DNA of 64,000 nucleotides from Microbacterium sp. LWH3-1.2 (GTDB lineage Bacteria > Actinomycetota > Actinomycetes > Actinomycetales > Microbacteriaceae): the NCBI RefSeq assembly GCF_040675855.1, contig NZ_JBEGIK010000001.1:2852001-2916000 (forward strand), in the 5' to 3' direction. Shown here piece after piece: positions 48,774-57,381 of this stretch (position 1 is its first letter; each line of letters begins with the position of its first letter). The notes under the pieces were generated by a model. It saw only the letters and a program-made list of their open reading frames with translations, was not told the DNA's origin and did no database searches. The translations under genes and the position numbers were made by a program.

Positions 48774-50207
48774 ATGACCACGACCGATACGCCGTCGATG
48801 ACGGATACCGCTGATCCATCCCGCACCATCGCCCCGGCCGATGCGCCGGTCACCCTCACCCATCGCCCGGGCCGCTGGATCGACGGCTGGAATGCGGAGA
48901 ACTCCACGTTCTGGGCGGCCTCGGGCCGCGCCATCGCGCGGCGCAACCTCGGCTGGTCCATCTTCGCCGAGTTCCTCGGGTTCATCATCTGGCAGCTGTG
49001 GAGCATCGTCGTCGTGATGCTGCCGGCCGCCGGCTTCCAGCTCACCAGCTCGGAGTCGTTCTGGCTCATCTCGCTGCCGAGCCTCGTCGGCGCCACGCTG
49101 CGCTTCCCGTACACGTTCATGGTCGCGATCTTCGGCGGCCGCAACTGGACGATCGTGTCGGCGGGCCTGCTGCTCATCCCGGCCGTGCTCCTCGGCATCG
49201 TCGTCGCGAACCCCGAGACCCCGTTCGGCGTGCTGCTGCTCGTCGCGGCCCTCGGCGGCGTCGGCGGCGGCAACTTCGCGAGTTCGATGGCCAACATCAC
49301 CTACTTCTTCCCGCAGAAGGAGAAGGGCTGGGCCCTCGGCCTGAACGCCGCCGGCGGCAACCTCGGTACCTCGGTCGCGCAGTTCGCCGTGCCGATCGCG
49401 GTGACCATCGGCGCCGGCGCGACCCTCAATATCTCGCTCGCCGGCTGGATGTGGATCCCGCTCATCCTCGTCGCGATGTGGGGCGCATGGCGCTACATGG
49501 ACAACCTGTCGTCGGCCAAGGCGGACTTCGGCGGCTCCGCCGCGGCGCTGCGCGAACCTCACCTGTGGATCATGGCGGTGCTCTACATCGGCACCTTCGG
49601 CTCGTTCATCGGCTTCGCGAGCGTCTTCCCGAAGCTCATCGCCGACCAGTTCCCCGAGTTCTCGACGATCCAGGTCGGACAGGCGGCCGTCTCGCTGGCC
49701 TTCCTCGGCGCGCTCGTCGGCTCGCTCGCCCGCCCGTATGGCGGAAAGCTCGCCGATCGGTTCGGCGGCGCACGCGTCACCGTCGGCGCCTTCTCGATCA
49801 TGGCTCTCGGCGCGCTGGCGCTCGTCTGGACGCTGCCGATGCACAACTTCGTGGTGTTCCTCGCGTGCTTCCTCGTGCTGTTCGCGGCCACCGGAATGGG
49901 CAACGGCTCGACCTACCGCATGATCCCGAGCATCTTCGCCGCGCGCTCTCAGGCGCGGGGGTACGAGCCGGGCACGCCGGAGTCGACGAAGATGATCCGC
50001 AAGGCGGCCGCAGCTCTCGGACTCATCTCGGCGATCGGCGCCTACGGCGGCTTCCTCGTGCCGCAGGTGCTCAACGCCTCGCAGCTCGCCACGGGCGGCT
50101 ACCAGGCCGCGTTCTACGGCTTCGTCGCCGCATACGTCGGGCTGCTGCTGCTCACGGTGTTCGTGTACGTGATCCCGCGCACCTCGCTGGCCAAGCAGCG
50201 CATCTGA
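48774..50207 (+). CDS. narK: Nitrate/nitrite transporter, major facilitator superfamily
   Basis: 477 residues from ATG 48774, preceded by AGGGAGG. Cytoplasmic N-terminus of about 50 residues (PGRWIDGWNAENSTFWAASGRAIARRN), then about 12 membrane segments. Nitrate-porter signature motifs: GGVGGGNFASSMANITYFFPQKEKGWALGLNAAGGNLG in the first half, and ARPYGGKLADRFGGARVTVGAF and GMGNGSTYRMIP in the second. Likely imports nitrate for the cytoplasmic nitrate reductase encoded convergently. Has its own promoter with GlnR-like boxes and ends at a strong hairpin. Confidence 0.93.
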   Translation: MTTTDTPSMTDTADPSRTIAPADAPVTLTHRPGRWIDGWNAENSTFWAASGRAIARRNLGWSIFAEFLGFIIWQLWSIVVVMLPAAGFQLTSSESFWLISLPSLVGATLRFPYTFMVAIFGGRNWTIVSAGLLLIPAVLLGIVVANPETPFGVLLLVAALGGVGGGNFASSMANITYFFPQKEKGWALGLNAAGGNLGTSVAQFAVPIAVTIGAGATLNISLAGWMWIPLILVAMWGAWRYMDNLSSAKADFGGSAAALREPHLWIMAVLYIGTFGSFIGFASVFPKLIADQFPEFSTIQVGQAAVSLAFLGALVGSLARPYGGKLADRFGGARVTVGAFSIMALGALALVWTLPMHNFVVFLACFLVLFAATGMGNGSTYRMIPSIFAARSQARGYEPGTPESTKMIRKAAAALGLISAIGAYGGFLVPQVLNASQLATGGYQAAFYGFVAAYVGLLLLTVFVYVIPRTSLAKQRI

Positions 50208-50221
50208 CGCGCGTGCTCAGC

Positions 50222-50260
50222 AGAAGAGCGGATGCCTCGACCAGAGGCATCCGCTCTTCT
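50222..50260. terminator. Bidirectional terminator between narK and the nitrate reductase gene
   Basis: Perfect 17-bp stem: AGAAGAGCGGATGCCTC, five-base loop, GAGGCATCCGCTCTTCT, starting 14 bases after the narK stop. Between convergent genes, so it can stop both. The remaining bases to 50464 show no gene or clear signal. Confidence 0.85.
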
Positions 50261-50464
50261 CATGTGTGAGCGATGATGGCCGCGCGCCGCGACCCTCCCG
50301 GCGGGCATGTCCCGCGCTCGCTCGCAAGACCCGGCACGCGCAGCGGGACTCGGGACAGGAGGGCGAGGCATCGGGACATGCCTGCCCTGGGGTTCTGCCC
50401 TGTCAGCGCGATCCGGGTGGGCGGGACGGCGCTCGCGCGGCCGACGACGGCCGGCGCTGCGGAC

Positions 50465-53400
50465 TCAGTACACGTCGCGGACGTAGCGCTCATCCGCGGC
50501 GAGGCCCCGCACATACTCGGCGGCGGCCTCCTCGGAGAGCTTGCCGTGCTGCTGCGCGATCGCGACGAGGGTCGCGTCGACGTCCTTGGCCATGCGCATG
50601 GCGTCGCCGCACACGTAGACATGGGCGCCGTCGTCCTGGAGCCAGCGCCACAGGTGGGCGCCGTGCTCGATCATGCGGTCCTGCACGTAGATCTTCTGCC
50701 GCTGGTCGCGCGAGAACGCCACGTCGAGCCGCGTGAGGAACCCGTCCTCGCGCATCTCGTCGAGCTCGTCGCGGTAGTAGAAGTCGCTCGCGGCGTGCTG
50801 CTCGCCGAAGAACAGCCAGTTGCGCCCGGTGTGACCGTCGGCGCGGCGGTCGTGCAGGAACGCGCGGAACGGCGCAATGCCCGTGCCGGGCCCGATCATG
50901 ATCATGGGAGTGTCGCCGGTCTTCGGCGGCCGGAACGCCGGCGATCGCTGCAGATAGACGGGCGGCGCGAGCGCGTCGCCGTCCGCCAGGAACGTCGAGC
51001 ACACGCCGCCGCGGGCGCGTCCGGAGTCGGTCTGGAAGCGCACCACCGACACCGTGAGCTCCACGGTGTCGGGGTCTGTCTTGGGGCTCGACGAGATCGA
51101 GTACTGGCGGGGCTGCAGCCGCTTGAGCACGCCGGCCCAGTCAGCGGCGGTGGCCTGCACCGGGAAGTCGCGCACGAGGTCGACGGCCTGCTGGCTCCAC
51201 AGGAACTGCTCGAGGCGGCCTTTGTTCTCGCGCCGCAGCAGCCCCGCGAGCATGCTGTCGCCGCTGCGCTCCGCGACGAAGCGCACCAGGTCGACCGGCG
51301 TCTTCGTGATATCGAGCCGCGTCCTCAGAGCGTCGGCGAAGGTGCGCTCCTCGCCGTCGATCTCCACGATCTCCAGCGCAGCGATGCCGGTCGCGTCGAG
51401 CCATTCCGCGACGACCGCCGGAGCGTTGGCGCACACGACGCCCAGCGAATCGCCGGCCTCGTACGTCGCGCCCGAGTCGGAGAGGTCGAAGGCGAAGCGC
51501 CGAACCTCCTTCTGGGACCCCGGCCCGCTCAGCAGATCGTTGCGCACGAGCGCCGCCTGCACCGGGTTGGCCCGGCTGAACAGCCGCTTGGCCGGTGGAG
51601 CCTGAAGGGAGACGGATGCCGCACCCGTCGTCCCCTCCGCGGCCAGCGTGTCGAGGATCTGGGTCAGCCACGCCTCCCGCGGTTCCTCGGCATCGGGCTC
51701 GAGATCGACCCGGTCGAGGAGCGCCGTCGCGCCGAGCTCGCCCAGGCGCGCGTCGAGGCGGCGGCCGTGGCCGCAGAAATCGTCGTAGTTCGAGTCGCCG
51801 AGCGCGAGCACGGCATAGCGCAGGCCGGACAACTCGGGCGCGCCGTCTGCGTTGAGTTCGTGCCACAGGGCGGCCGCGTTATCGGGTGGGCCGCCGTCGC
51901 CGAACGTGGAGGTGACCACGAGCAGCCGCTTCACCGCCGTGAGGTCCGTCGCGCGCAGTTCGGCCATGCTGCGGGCACGCGCGGGGATGCCACGTGCACC
52001 CAGGGCAGCGCTCGCCGCCGTGGCGAACTCCTCGGCGTTGCCGGTCTGCGAACCCCACAGCACCACGACCTCGTCGAGCGCCTCCGCCGTGGTCACCCCG
52101 ATCGAGGTCCGCGAGAACGCGCCGGCGAGGACGCCGTCGAACCACGCCCGCGCGATTGCTCTCAGGGGGGCCTCCGCCGGCAGCACCGGCACCTCGCCGG
52201 GTGCCAGCACCACCGATCTGACCGTCGAGAGGAAACCGGCGAGGTACGCACCCTCGAGATCGCTGAGCTGAGGCGGAGCGAGGGCCACCCCGGCGCTCGC
52301 GAGCGCCTCGTCGGCGGACGTCGTCGACGAGCCGCCGCCGACCGCGGGGCCGACGCGGCGCAGCGATACCGCCGCGAACTTGAACTCGGGCTGCGACGAC
52401 AGCGGGTCGACGGCGTCGCTGGTCACCGCGTTGACCGTCACGTACTCGCCGTGCTCGTCGTTCCAGTGGAAGGGTGCGAACACGCCCCCTGGCTGCACGC
52501 GGTCGGTGAGCACGGCGGGCACGACGAACCGCCCGCGGCGCGACGCGACCTCGACGTGGTCGCCCGCGGCGATCCCGAGCCGCTCCGCATCGACGGGATG
52601 CACCTCGACGAACGGTCCAGGGTGCAGCTTGGTGAGCTTCGCGACACGGCCTGTCTTGGTGAGCGTGTGCCAGTGATGTGGGAGACGCCCCGTGTTCAGA
52701 ACCCACGGGTAGTCGTCGTCGGGCAGCTCAGCCGGCGCGAGGTGGGGTCGCGCGAGGAACTGCGCGCGCCGCGACGGCGTCGCGAATGCCAGGCGCGGCA
52801 CCGTCCCGTCGTCCTCTACGTGCAGCGACTGGCTCATCCCGTCGTTGAGGTACCGGATCGGATGCCGCGTCGCGGAGTCGTCCGGAGGGGCCGGCCACTG
52901 CACCGGCGTCTCACGCAGCCGCTCGTACGTCACGCCGCGCAGGTCCCACCCCGTCTGCGGGTTCCAGAACCGGCGGATCTCGTCGAACACCTCGGCGCTG
53001 GAGACGAAGTCGAACCCGTCGAAACCCATCGCCCGGGCGATCTGACAGATCGTGAGCCAGTCCGGCTGCGCCTCGCCCGGCGCCGCGACGACGTCGCGGA
53101 CGAGCGTGAGGGTGCGGTCGCTGTTGACCGTGACGCCGTCGGCCTCCACCCACAGCGTGGCCGGCAGCAGGATGTCGGCATAGGCAGTGGTGGCTGTCTC
53201 GGTGTAGACGTCCTGCGCGATGACGAGCTCGGCGGTCTCGAGCGCCTGAATCACCGTCTTGCGATTCGCGACCGACGCGACCGGGTTGCTGCAGATGATC
53301 CAGACGGCCTTGATCTCGCCGTCGGCCGCGCGCCGGAACATGTCGATCGTGCCCGAGCCCGACTCCGCACGGATCGCACCGGACTCGAGCCCCCAGACGT

Positions 53401-54508
53401 CCTCGACGAACGCACGGTCGGGTGCGCTGAACACTGCGCGCTGGCCGGGAAGTCCGGGCCCCATGTAGCCCATCTCCCGCCCGCCCATCGCGTTCGGCTG
53501 GCCGGTGAGAGAGAACGGGCCGCTGCCGGGGCGGCAGATCGCGCCGGTGGCGAGGTGCAGGTTGCAGATCGCGTTCGTGGACCAGGTGCCGTGGGTCGAC
53601 TGGTTGAGTCCCATCGTCCACAGCGTCATCCACTCGCCGGCCTCGCCGATCCAGCGGGCGGCGGTGCGGATGTCCGCCTCGGCGAGTCCCGTCAGTTCGG
53701 CGACGCGCGCCGGCGGGTACTCGGCGAGGAGCTCCGCCATGTGTTCCCACCCCTCGGTGTGCGCGGCGATGAACTCGTCGTCGATGTCCCCGGCCTCCAC
53801 CAGCAGGTGCAGCAGGCCGTTCAGCAGGGCGAGGTCCGTCCCCGGCGCGATCTGCAGGAAGAGGTCCGCGCGATCCGCGGTCGTCGTGCGACGAGGGTCG
53901 ACGACGATGAGCTTCGCACCCTGCTTCAGCCGGTCGGCCATGCGCAGGAACAGGATCGGGTGGCAGTCGGCCGTGTTGGACCCGATGACGAAGAAGAGGT
54001 CGGCGCGGTCGAAGTCCTCGTACGATCCCGGCGGACCGTCGGCTCCGAGCGATTGCTTGTAGCCGGTCCCGGCCGACGCCATGCACAGCCTCGAGTTCGA
54101 CTCGATGTGGATCCCGCGCAGATACCCCTTGACGAGCTTGTTCGAGAGGTACTGCGCCTCCATGCTCATCTGTCCCGATACGTACAGGGCGATCGCATCG
54201 GGCCCGTGCTCGTCGAGGATCGCGCGAAGGCGGGCCGCGGCATCCGTCACCGCATCAGCGACCGGAACCGGCGCCGCCGGTTCGCCGCGAGAGGGCCGAA
54301 CGTGCGCGGTCGTCATCCGGCCCGGAGCCTGCATGAGCTCGGCGTGGGTCGCTCCCTTGGTGCACAGCCGGCCGGCGTTCGTGGGGTGCGCGCGGTCCCC
54401 CGCAACCTTGGCGATGGTGAGCGGATGCCCCGCCCCGGCGTCCGAAGTCGTCACCGAGATACCGCAGCCGACGCCGCAGTAGGAGCACACGGTGCGCACT
54501 TCGCCCAT
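50465..54508 (-). CDS. Assimilatory nitrate reductase fused to a CysJ-like flavoprotein reductase
   Basis: 1347 residues. Residues 1-720: molybdopterin oxidoreductase of NasC/NarB/NapA type with an N-terminal [4Fe-4S] site (Cys8, Cys11, Cys15, Cys49), the Mo-ligand Cys142 in NSRLCMASAGTG, and the C-terminal MGD-binding domain (PWVLNTGRLPHHWHTLTKTGR). About 740-800: linker. About 812-960: flavodoxin domain (LWGSQTGNAEEFA). About 985-1347: FAD/NADPH reductase of sulfite-reductase alpha type (RQYSISSSP, GVCSTFLADGD, IGPGTGIAPFRAFL, LFFGEQHAASDFYYRDEL, ending ERYVRDVY). Electrons would run NADPH-FAD-FMN-[4Fe-4S]-Mo in one chain. No Tat signal, so cytoplasmic. A fusion annotated in some actinobacteria. 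GlnR-like box upstream. Confidence 0.93.
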   Translation of the reverse strand: MGEVRTVCSYCGVGCGISVTTSDAGAGHPLTIAKVAGDRAHPTNAGRLCTKGATHAELMQAPGRMTTAHVRPSRGEPAAPVPVADAVTDAAARLRAILDEHGPDAIALYVSGQMSMEAQYLSNKLVKGYLRGIHIESNSRLCMASAGTGYKQSLGADGPPGSYEDFDRADLFFVIGSNTADCHPILFLRMADRLKQGAKLIVVDPRRTTTADRADLFLQIAPGTDLALLNGLLHLLVEAGDIDDEFIAAHTEGWEHMAELLAEYPPARVAELTGLAEADIRTAARWIGEAGEWMTLWTMGLNQSTHGTWSTNAICNLHLATGAICRPGSGPFSLTGQPNAMGGREMGYMGPGLPGQRAVFSAPDRAFVEDVWGLESGAIRAESGSGTIDMFRRAADGEIKAVWIICSNPVASVANRKTVIQALETAELVIAQDVYTETATTAYADILLPATLWVEADGVTVNSDRTLTLVRDVVAAPGEAQPDWLTICQIARAMGFDGFDFVSSAEVFDEIRRFWNPQTGWDLRGVTYERLRETPVQWPAPPDDSATRHPIRYLNDGMSQSLHVEDDGTVPRLAFATPSRRAQFLARPHLAPAELPDDDYPWVLNTGRLPHHWHTLTKTGRVAKLTKLHPGPFVEVHPVDAERLGIAAGDHVEVASRRGRFVVPAVLTDRVQPGGVFAPFHWNDEHGEYVTVNAVTSDAVDPLSSQPEFKFAAVSLRRVGPAVGGGSSTTSADEALASAGVALAPPQLSDLEGAYLAGFLSTVRSVVLAPGEVPVLPAEAPLRAIARAWFDGVLAGAFSRTSIGVTTAEALDEVVVLWGSQTGNAEEFATAASAALGARGIPARARSMAELRATDLTAVKRLLVVTSTFGDGGPPDNAAALWHELNADGAPELSGLRYAVLALGDSNYDDFCGHGRRLDARLGELGATALLDRVDLEPDAEEPREAWLTQILDTLAAEGTTGAASVSLQAPPAKRLFSRANPVQAALVRNDLLSGPGSQKEVRRFAFDLSDSGATYEAGDSLGVVCANAPAVVAEWLDATGIAALEIVEIDGEERTFADALRTRLDITKTPVDLVRFVAERSGDSMLAGLLRRENKGRLEQFLWSQQAVDLVRDFPVQATAADWAGVLKRLQPRQYSISSSPKTDPDTVELTVSVVRFQTDSGRARGGVCSTFLADGDALAPPVYLQRSPAFRPPKTGDTPMIMIGPGTGIAPFRAFLHDRRADGHTGRNWLFFGEQHAASDFYYRDELDEMREDGFLTRLDVAFSRDQRQKIYVQDRMIEHGAHLWRWLQDDGAHVYVCGDAMRMAKDVDATLVAIAQQHGKLSEEAAAEYVRGLAADERYVRDVY

Positions 54509-54515
54509 GCCTTCG

Positions 54516-54569
54516 ATGGTCCCGGACGGAGGTTCCGGGCCGTTTCCCGTCGTGTTTCCCGCAGGTCAC
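54516..54569 (-). promoter_or_regulatory. Promoter region of the nitrate reductase fusion with a GlnR-like box
   Basis: On the minus strand GTGAC (54565-54569), six bases, GAAAC (54554-54558): an exact GTnAC-n6-GAAAC match. A second GAAAC follows at 54542-54546. A possible -10, GACCAT (54516-54521), lies seven bases before the ATG at 54508. The GAAAC-to--10 distance is 37 bases, exactly two helical turns more than in the nirB and narK promoters. An inverted repeat, CCCGGA/TCCGGG (54521-54526 and 54534-54539), sits between box and -10. Confidence 0.55.
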
Positions 54570-54609
54570 ATCTGCCGCACGGTTCCCCGAGAGGGGTCGT
54601 GAAGTGGCG

Positions 54610-55266
54610 TCAGGCGGAGGGGCCCTCCGAGGCGTCCGGCGACGTCGGAGGCGTCTCGTCGGCCTCGTCGGGGATCTCTTCGAAGAGGCCGGCCGGCGGC
54701 GTCACGATCACGCGGCCGCTCGCGATGTCGACTTCGGGCACGATGGCCTTGACGAAGGGCACCAGCACCTCTTCATCGCGGACCTTCACAATGAGCAGGT
54801 CCTGCGCGGGAAGGTGGTCGACGCGCGCGACCTTGCCGACGGTCTCACCGTCGCGGACGACGTCGAGACCCACGAGCTGGTGGTCGAACCAGGCATCCTC
54901 CTCGGCGGGCGAGGCCTGCATGTCTTCGTCGACCCAGAGGATCGCGCGGATGAGCTCCTCCGCCGCGTCGCGGTCCTCGACACCCTCGAAGAAGGCGACG
55001 GGGTGGCTGTTCATCCACCTGAACTCGCGAACCGTGAGCGGCTTGCCGTGCCACGGTGACGACTCGGGCACCTGAAGGGTGAAGGTGGCGCCGGGGACGA
55101 AGCGACCCTCGGGGTCGTCGGTGTACAGCTCGAGCTTGATCGCGCCCTTCAGACCGTGCGCCTTCACGAGGCGACCGACCCGGAGCTGCGTCTTGCCCGT
55201 CGGGGGAACTGCGTTCACGGGCTTGCGGGCGTCTGCGCCCGGCCCCGTGGTCTCTTCGCCTGACAC
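54610..55266 (-). CDS. rimM: Ribosome maturation factor RimM
   Basis: Helps assemble the 30S head by binding S19. 218 residues from GTG 55266. N-terminal RimM barrel (LRVGRLVKAHGLKGAIKLELYTDDPEGRF), PRC-barrel-like C-terminal domain (DHQLVGLDVVRDGETVGKVARVDHLPAQDLLIV, VPFVKAIVPEVDIASGRVIVTPPAGL), then an acidic tail of about 20 residues. One base after the KH-protein stop. Normally followed by trmD; here the next gene on the strand is the nitrate reductase. Confidence 0.94.
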   Translation of the reverse strand: MSGEETTGPGADARKPVNAVPPTGKTQLRVGRLVKAHGLKGAIKLELYTDDPEGRFVPGATFTLQVPESSPWHGKPLTVREFRWMNSHPVAFFEGVEDRDAAEELIRAILWVDEDMQASPAEEDAWFDHQLVGLDVVRDGETVGKVARVDHLPAQDLLIVKVRDEEVLVPFVKAIVPEVDIASGRVIVTPPAGLFEEIPDEADETPPTSPDASEGPSA

Positions 55267-55267
55267 C

Positions 55268-55498
55268 TCAGTCGTCCGCCACGTCGACGCGCACGCGGCG
55301 TCCGTCGGCGAGGGCGGAGATGAGGGTGCGCAGGGCTTTGGCCGTGCGGCCGCCACGCCCGATCACGCGACCCCGGTCTTCGGGGTGGACGTGCACCTCG
55401 AGCACGTCGCCTCGCGGCGAGGTGCTCGAGTCGATGCGGACATCGTCCGGGTGATCGACGATCCCCTTGACGACGTGTTCGAGCGCGGCGGCGAGCAA
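55268..55498 (-). CDS. khpA: KH-domain RNA-binding protein (KhpA)
   Basis: 76-residue single KH domain: MLAAALEHVVKGIVDHPDDVRI, the GRVIGRGGRTAKALRTLI loop (GxxG) and a C-terminal RVRVDVADD. Lies between rpsP and rimM as in most Gram-positive genomes. KhpA with KhpB influences cell division and small-RNA biology in firmicutes. TTG start four bases after the rpsP stop. Confidence 0.92.
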   Translation of the reverse strand: MLAAALEHVVKGIVDHPDDVRIDSSTSPRGDVLEVHVHPEDRGRVIGRGGRTAKALRTLISALADGRRVRVDVADD

Positions 55499-55502
55499 CG
55501 GA

Positions 55503-55934
55503 TTACTCGGCGGACTCGGCGGCGTCGTCGGCCGCGTCGGTCGCCTCGTCGGCGGGAGCCTCGGCGGGCTCCTCGGCCTTCTTCTCAGTCTTCGGCTTGA
55601 TGACCGACTTCTTGGACGTGTCGGCCTCGTAAGCGGCCTTGTCCTCGCGGGTCTTCACGGTCGAGACCGCGTTCTTGTCACCCTTGAACTGACCCCAGTC
55701 GCCGGTCAGCTTGAGGATGGCGAGCACTTGCTCGGTCGGCTGGGCGCCGACCGACAGCCAGTACTGCGCACGGTCGGAGTCGACCTCGATGAACGAGGGC
55801 TCCTCGGTCGGGTGGTACTTGCCGATCTCCTCGATGACACGACCGTCGCGCTTGGTGCGCGAGTCGGCCACGACGATGCGGTAGTAGGGCGCACGGATCT
55901 TGCCGAGGCGCTTGAGACGAATCTTGACAGCCAC
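55503..55934 (-). CDS. rpsP: 30S ribosomal protein S16
   Basis: 143 residues from GTG 55934, with AGGAGA upstream. The first 80 residues are the S16 core ([41 protein letters not shown]). The remaining 60 are a Lys/Ala/Glu/Asp-rich tail ([28 protein letters not shown]) that is a common actinobacterial extension. First gene of rpsP-khpA-rimM. Confidence 0.96.
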   Translation of the reverse strand: MAVKIRLKRLGKIRAPYYRIVVADSRTKRDGRVIEEIGKYHPTEEPSFIEVDSDRAQYWLSVGAQPTEQVLAILKLTGDWGQFKGDKNAVSTVKTREDKAAYEADTSKKSVIKPKTEKKAEEPAEAPADEATDAADDAAESAE

Positions 55935-56028
55935 GATTCTCCTGAATGTGTGGAAAGTGATTGAACCGGTCGCCTGGAGCGTGGGGTGCACACCCGGCGG
56001 AAGCTCTGAAGGAGGATCTCCGCGCTGG

Positions 56029-56061
56029 ATAGAGGGTCGAGCGGGTGATCCAGCCCTCTAT
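56029..56061 (-). promoter_or_regulatory. Paired inverted repeats in the rpsP leader region
   Basis: ATAGAGGG (56029-56036) pairs perfectly with CCCTCTAT (56054-56061). Overlapping them, CTGGAT (56025-56030) pairs with ATCCAG (56048-56053). The two hairpins share bases and cannot both form completely, which is the layout of a switching leader. About 95 bases upstream of rpsP. Alternatively it could be a DNA operator. The gap 55935-56161 holds no gene that I can see. Confidence 0.35.
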
Positions 56062-56161
56062 TCTGCCAGAACGCAGGAGCTCCCGCGAACGCCCCGCCAC
56101 CAGATGTCTTCGCGTGCCGTGACCAGAGGGACCCGGCGCGGCGCCGTGTCAGACTGTGCCC

Positions 56162-57325
56162 ATGACGGTGCCCTTCGCGACATCCGCCCGTTCGTCCGTG
56201 GGGCTCGAGTGGGAGCTCATGCTCGCCGACACCGCCACCGGAGACCTCATCCCCCGCGGTCCCGAGCTGCTCGCCGCCCTCGAGGACCACTCGTCGCTCG
56301 AGCGCTACACCGTCACCGGCGAGCTGCTGACCAACACCGTGGAGGTGACCAGCGGCACCGGCGGCACCGTCGCTGCCGCGGTCGACGACATCGCCGATGC
56401 GATCGCCGAGGTGCGCACGTACACCGATCCGCACGGGATCGACCTGCTCTGCGCCGGCAGTCACCCATTCGCCCAGTGGTACGACCAGAGCGTCACCGAC
56501 AAGACCCGCTACCACAAGCTGATCCAGCGCACCCAGTGGTGGGGGCGCAACATGATGATCTGGGGCATCCACGTGCACGTCGGCGTCGAGGACGTCGCGA
56601 AGGTGTTCCCGATCATCAACGCCCTCGCGGTCTACCTGCCCCACCTGCAGGCGCTGTCGGCGTCCAGCCCGTTCTGGGCAGGCGAGCGCACCGGGTACGC
56701 CTCCAACCGCGCCCTCGTCTTCCAGCAGCTGCCGACCGCCGGTCTTCCGTGGCCGCTCCGCGACTGGCGCGAGTTCGAGGGATACCTCCACGACATGGTG
56801 AAGACCGGGGTGATGGAGGACGCCACCGAGGTGCGATGGGACATCCGCCCGGCACCGCGCTGGGGCACCATCGAGGTGCGGGCGTGCGACGGCATGTCGA
56901 CCCTGCCCGAACTGGCGGCGATCGCCGCGCTGGTCCAGGTGCTCGTGGAGCACTTCTCACGGCGCCTCGACGAGAGGCTCCCCCTCGAGACGATCCAGCC
57001 CTGGTTCATGCGCGAGAACAAGTGGCGCGCCGCCCGTTACGGCCTCGACGCGCGCGTGATCGTGGACCATCTCGGCACACAGCGCCCCGTCGTCGAGCAC
57101 CTGCGCGAGACCCTGGAACAGGTCGGCGACATCGCCGTGGAGCTCGAGTGCGCTCGCGAACTGGCCGGGATCGAGACGATCCTCTCCGACGGTGCGAGCT
57201 ACTCGCGGCAGCTCGCGATCGCCGACGCATCCGACGGAGACCTGCGTGAGGTCGTCCGTCACCTGGTCGGCGAGTTCCGTTCAGGTCCGACGCTCCGCGA
57301 GCACCTCGCCGCACTCGGCCACTGA
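56162..57325 (+). CDS. Carboxylate-amine ligase, YbdK/GCS2 family (glutamate-cysteine ligase-like)
   Basis: 387 residues starting MTVPFATSARSSVGLEWELMLAD. GCS2 fold signature: SVGLEWELM, TNTVEVTSGT, HPFAQWYDQSVTDKTRY, WGRNMMIWGIHVHVGVED, and IEVRACDGMSTLPELAAI. Family members form gamma-glutamyl-cysteine weakly or ligate other amines; the actinobacterial paralogues are mostly uncharacterised, and mycothiol users do not need glutathione. The start at ATG 56162 has CAGACT six bases upstream, one base off the leaderless pattern. Divergent from rpsP, convergent with ffh. Confidence 0.85.
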   Translation: MTVPFATSARSSVGLEWELMLADTATGDLIPRGPELLAALEDHSSLERYTVTGELLTNTVEVTSGTGGTVAAAVDDIADAIAEVRTYTDPHGIDLLCAGSHPFAQWYDQSVTDKTRYHKLIQRTQWWGRNMMIWGIHVHVGVEDVAKVFPIINALAVYLPHLQALSASSPFWAGERTGYASNRALVFQQLPTAGLPWPLRDWREFEGYLHDMVKTGVMEDATEVRWDIRPAPRWGTIEVRACDGMSTLPELAAIAALVQVLVEHFSRRLDERLPLETIQPWFMRENKWRAARYGLDARVIVDHLGTQRPVVEHLRETLEQVGDIAVELECARELAGIETILSDGASYSRQLAIADASDGDLREVVRHLVGEFRSGPTLREHLAALGH

Positions 57326-57344
57326 CCCTCGAGCGCCGGGAGGA

Positions 57345-57369
57345 CGGATGCTGGGGCCGGCAGCATCCG
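57345..57369. terminator. Bidirectional hairpin between the YbdK-like gene and ffh
   Basis: CGGATGCTG, seven-base loop, CAGCATCCG: a perfect 9-bp stem between convergent genes, 19 bases after one stop and 12 before the other. Confidence 0.7.
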
Positions 57370-57381
57370 ATCCGACCGACG

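Noticed and set aside
54585..54596. CCCC-GAGA-GGGG hairpin after rimM as a terminator
   Set aside because: The stem is only four base pairs with no T run; too weak to call.
50273..55075. A 1600-codon open frame on the plus strand opposite the nitrate reductase and rimM genes
   Set aside because: Its translation has no recognisable domain and is rich in Arg, Ala, Gly, Asp and Val as expected from the complement of GC-rich codons. The opposite strand carries clear enzyme motifs throughout.
56162..57325. A glutathione pathway in this organism
   Set aside because: The YbdK/GCS2 family includes many proteins of unknown substrate, and no glutathione synthetase is nearby.
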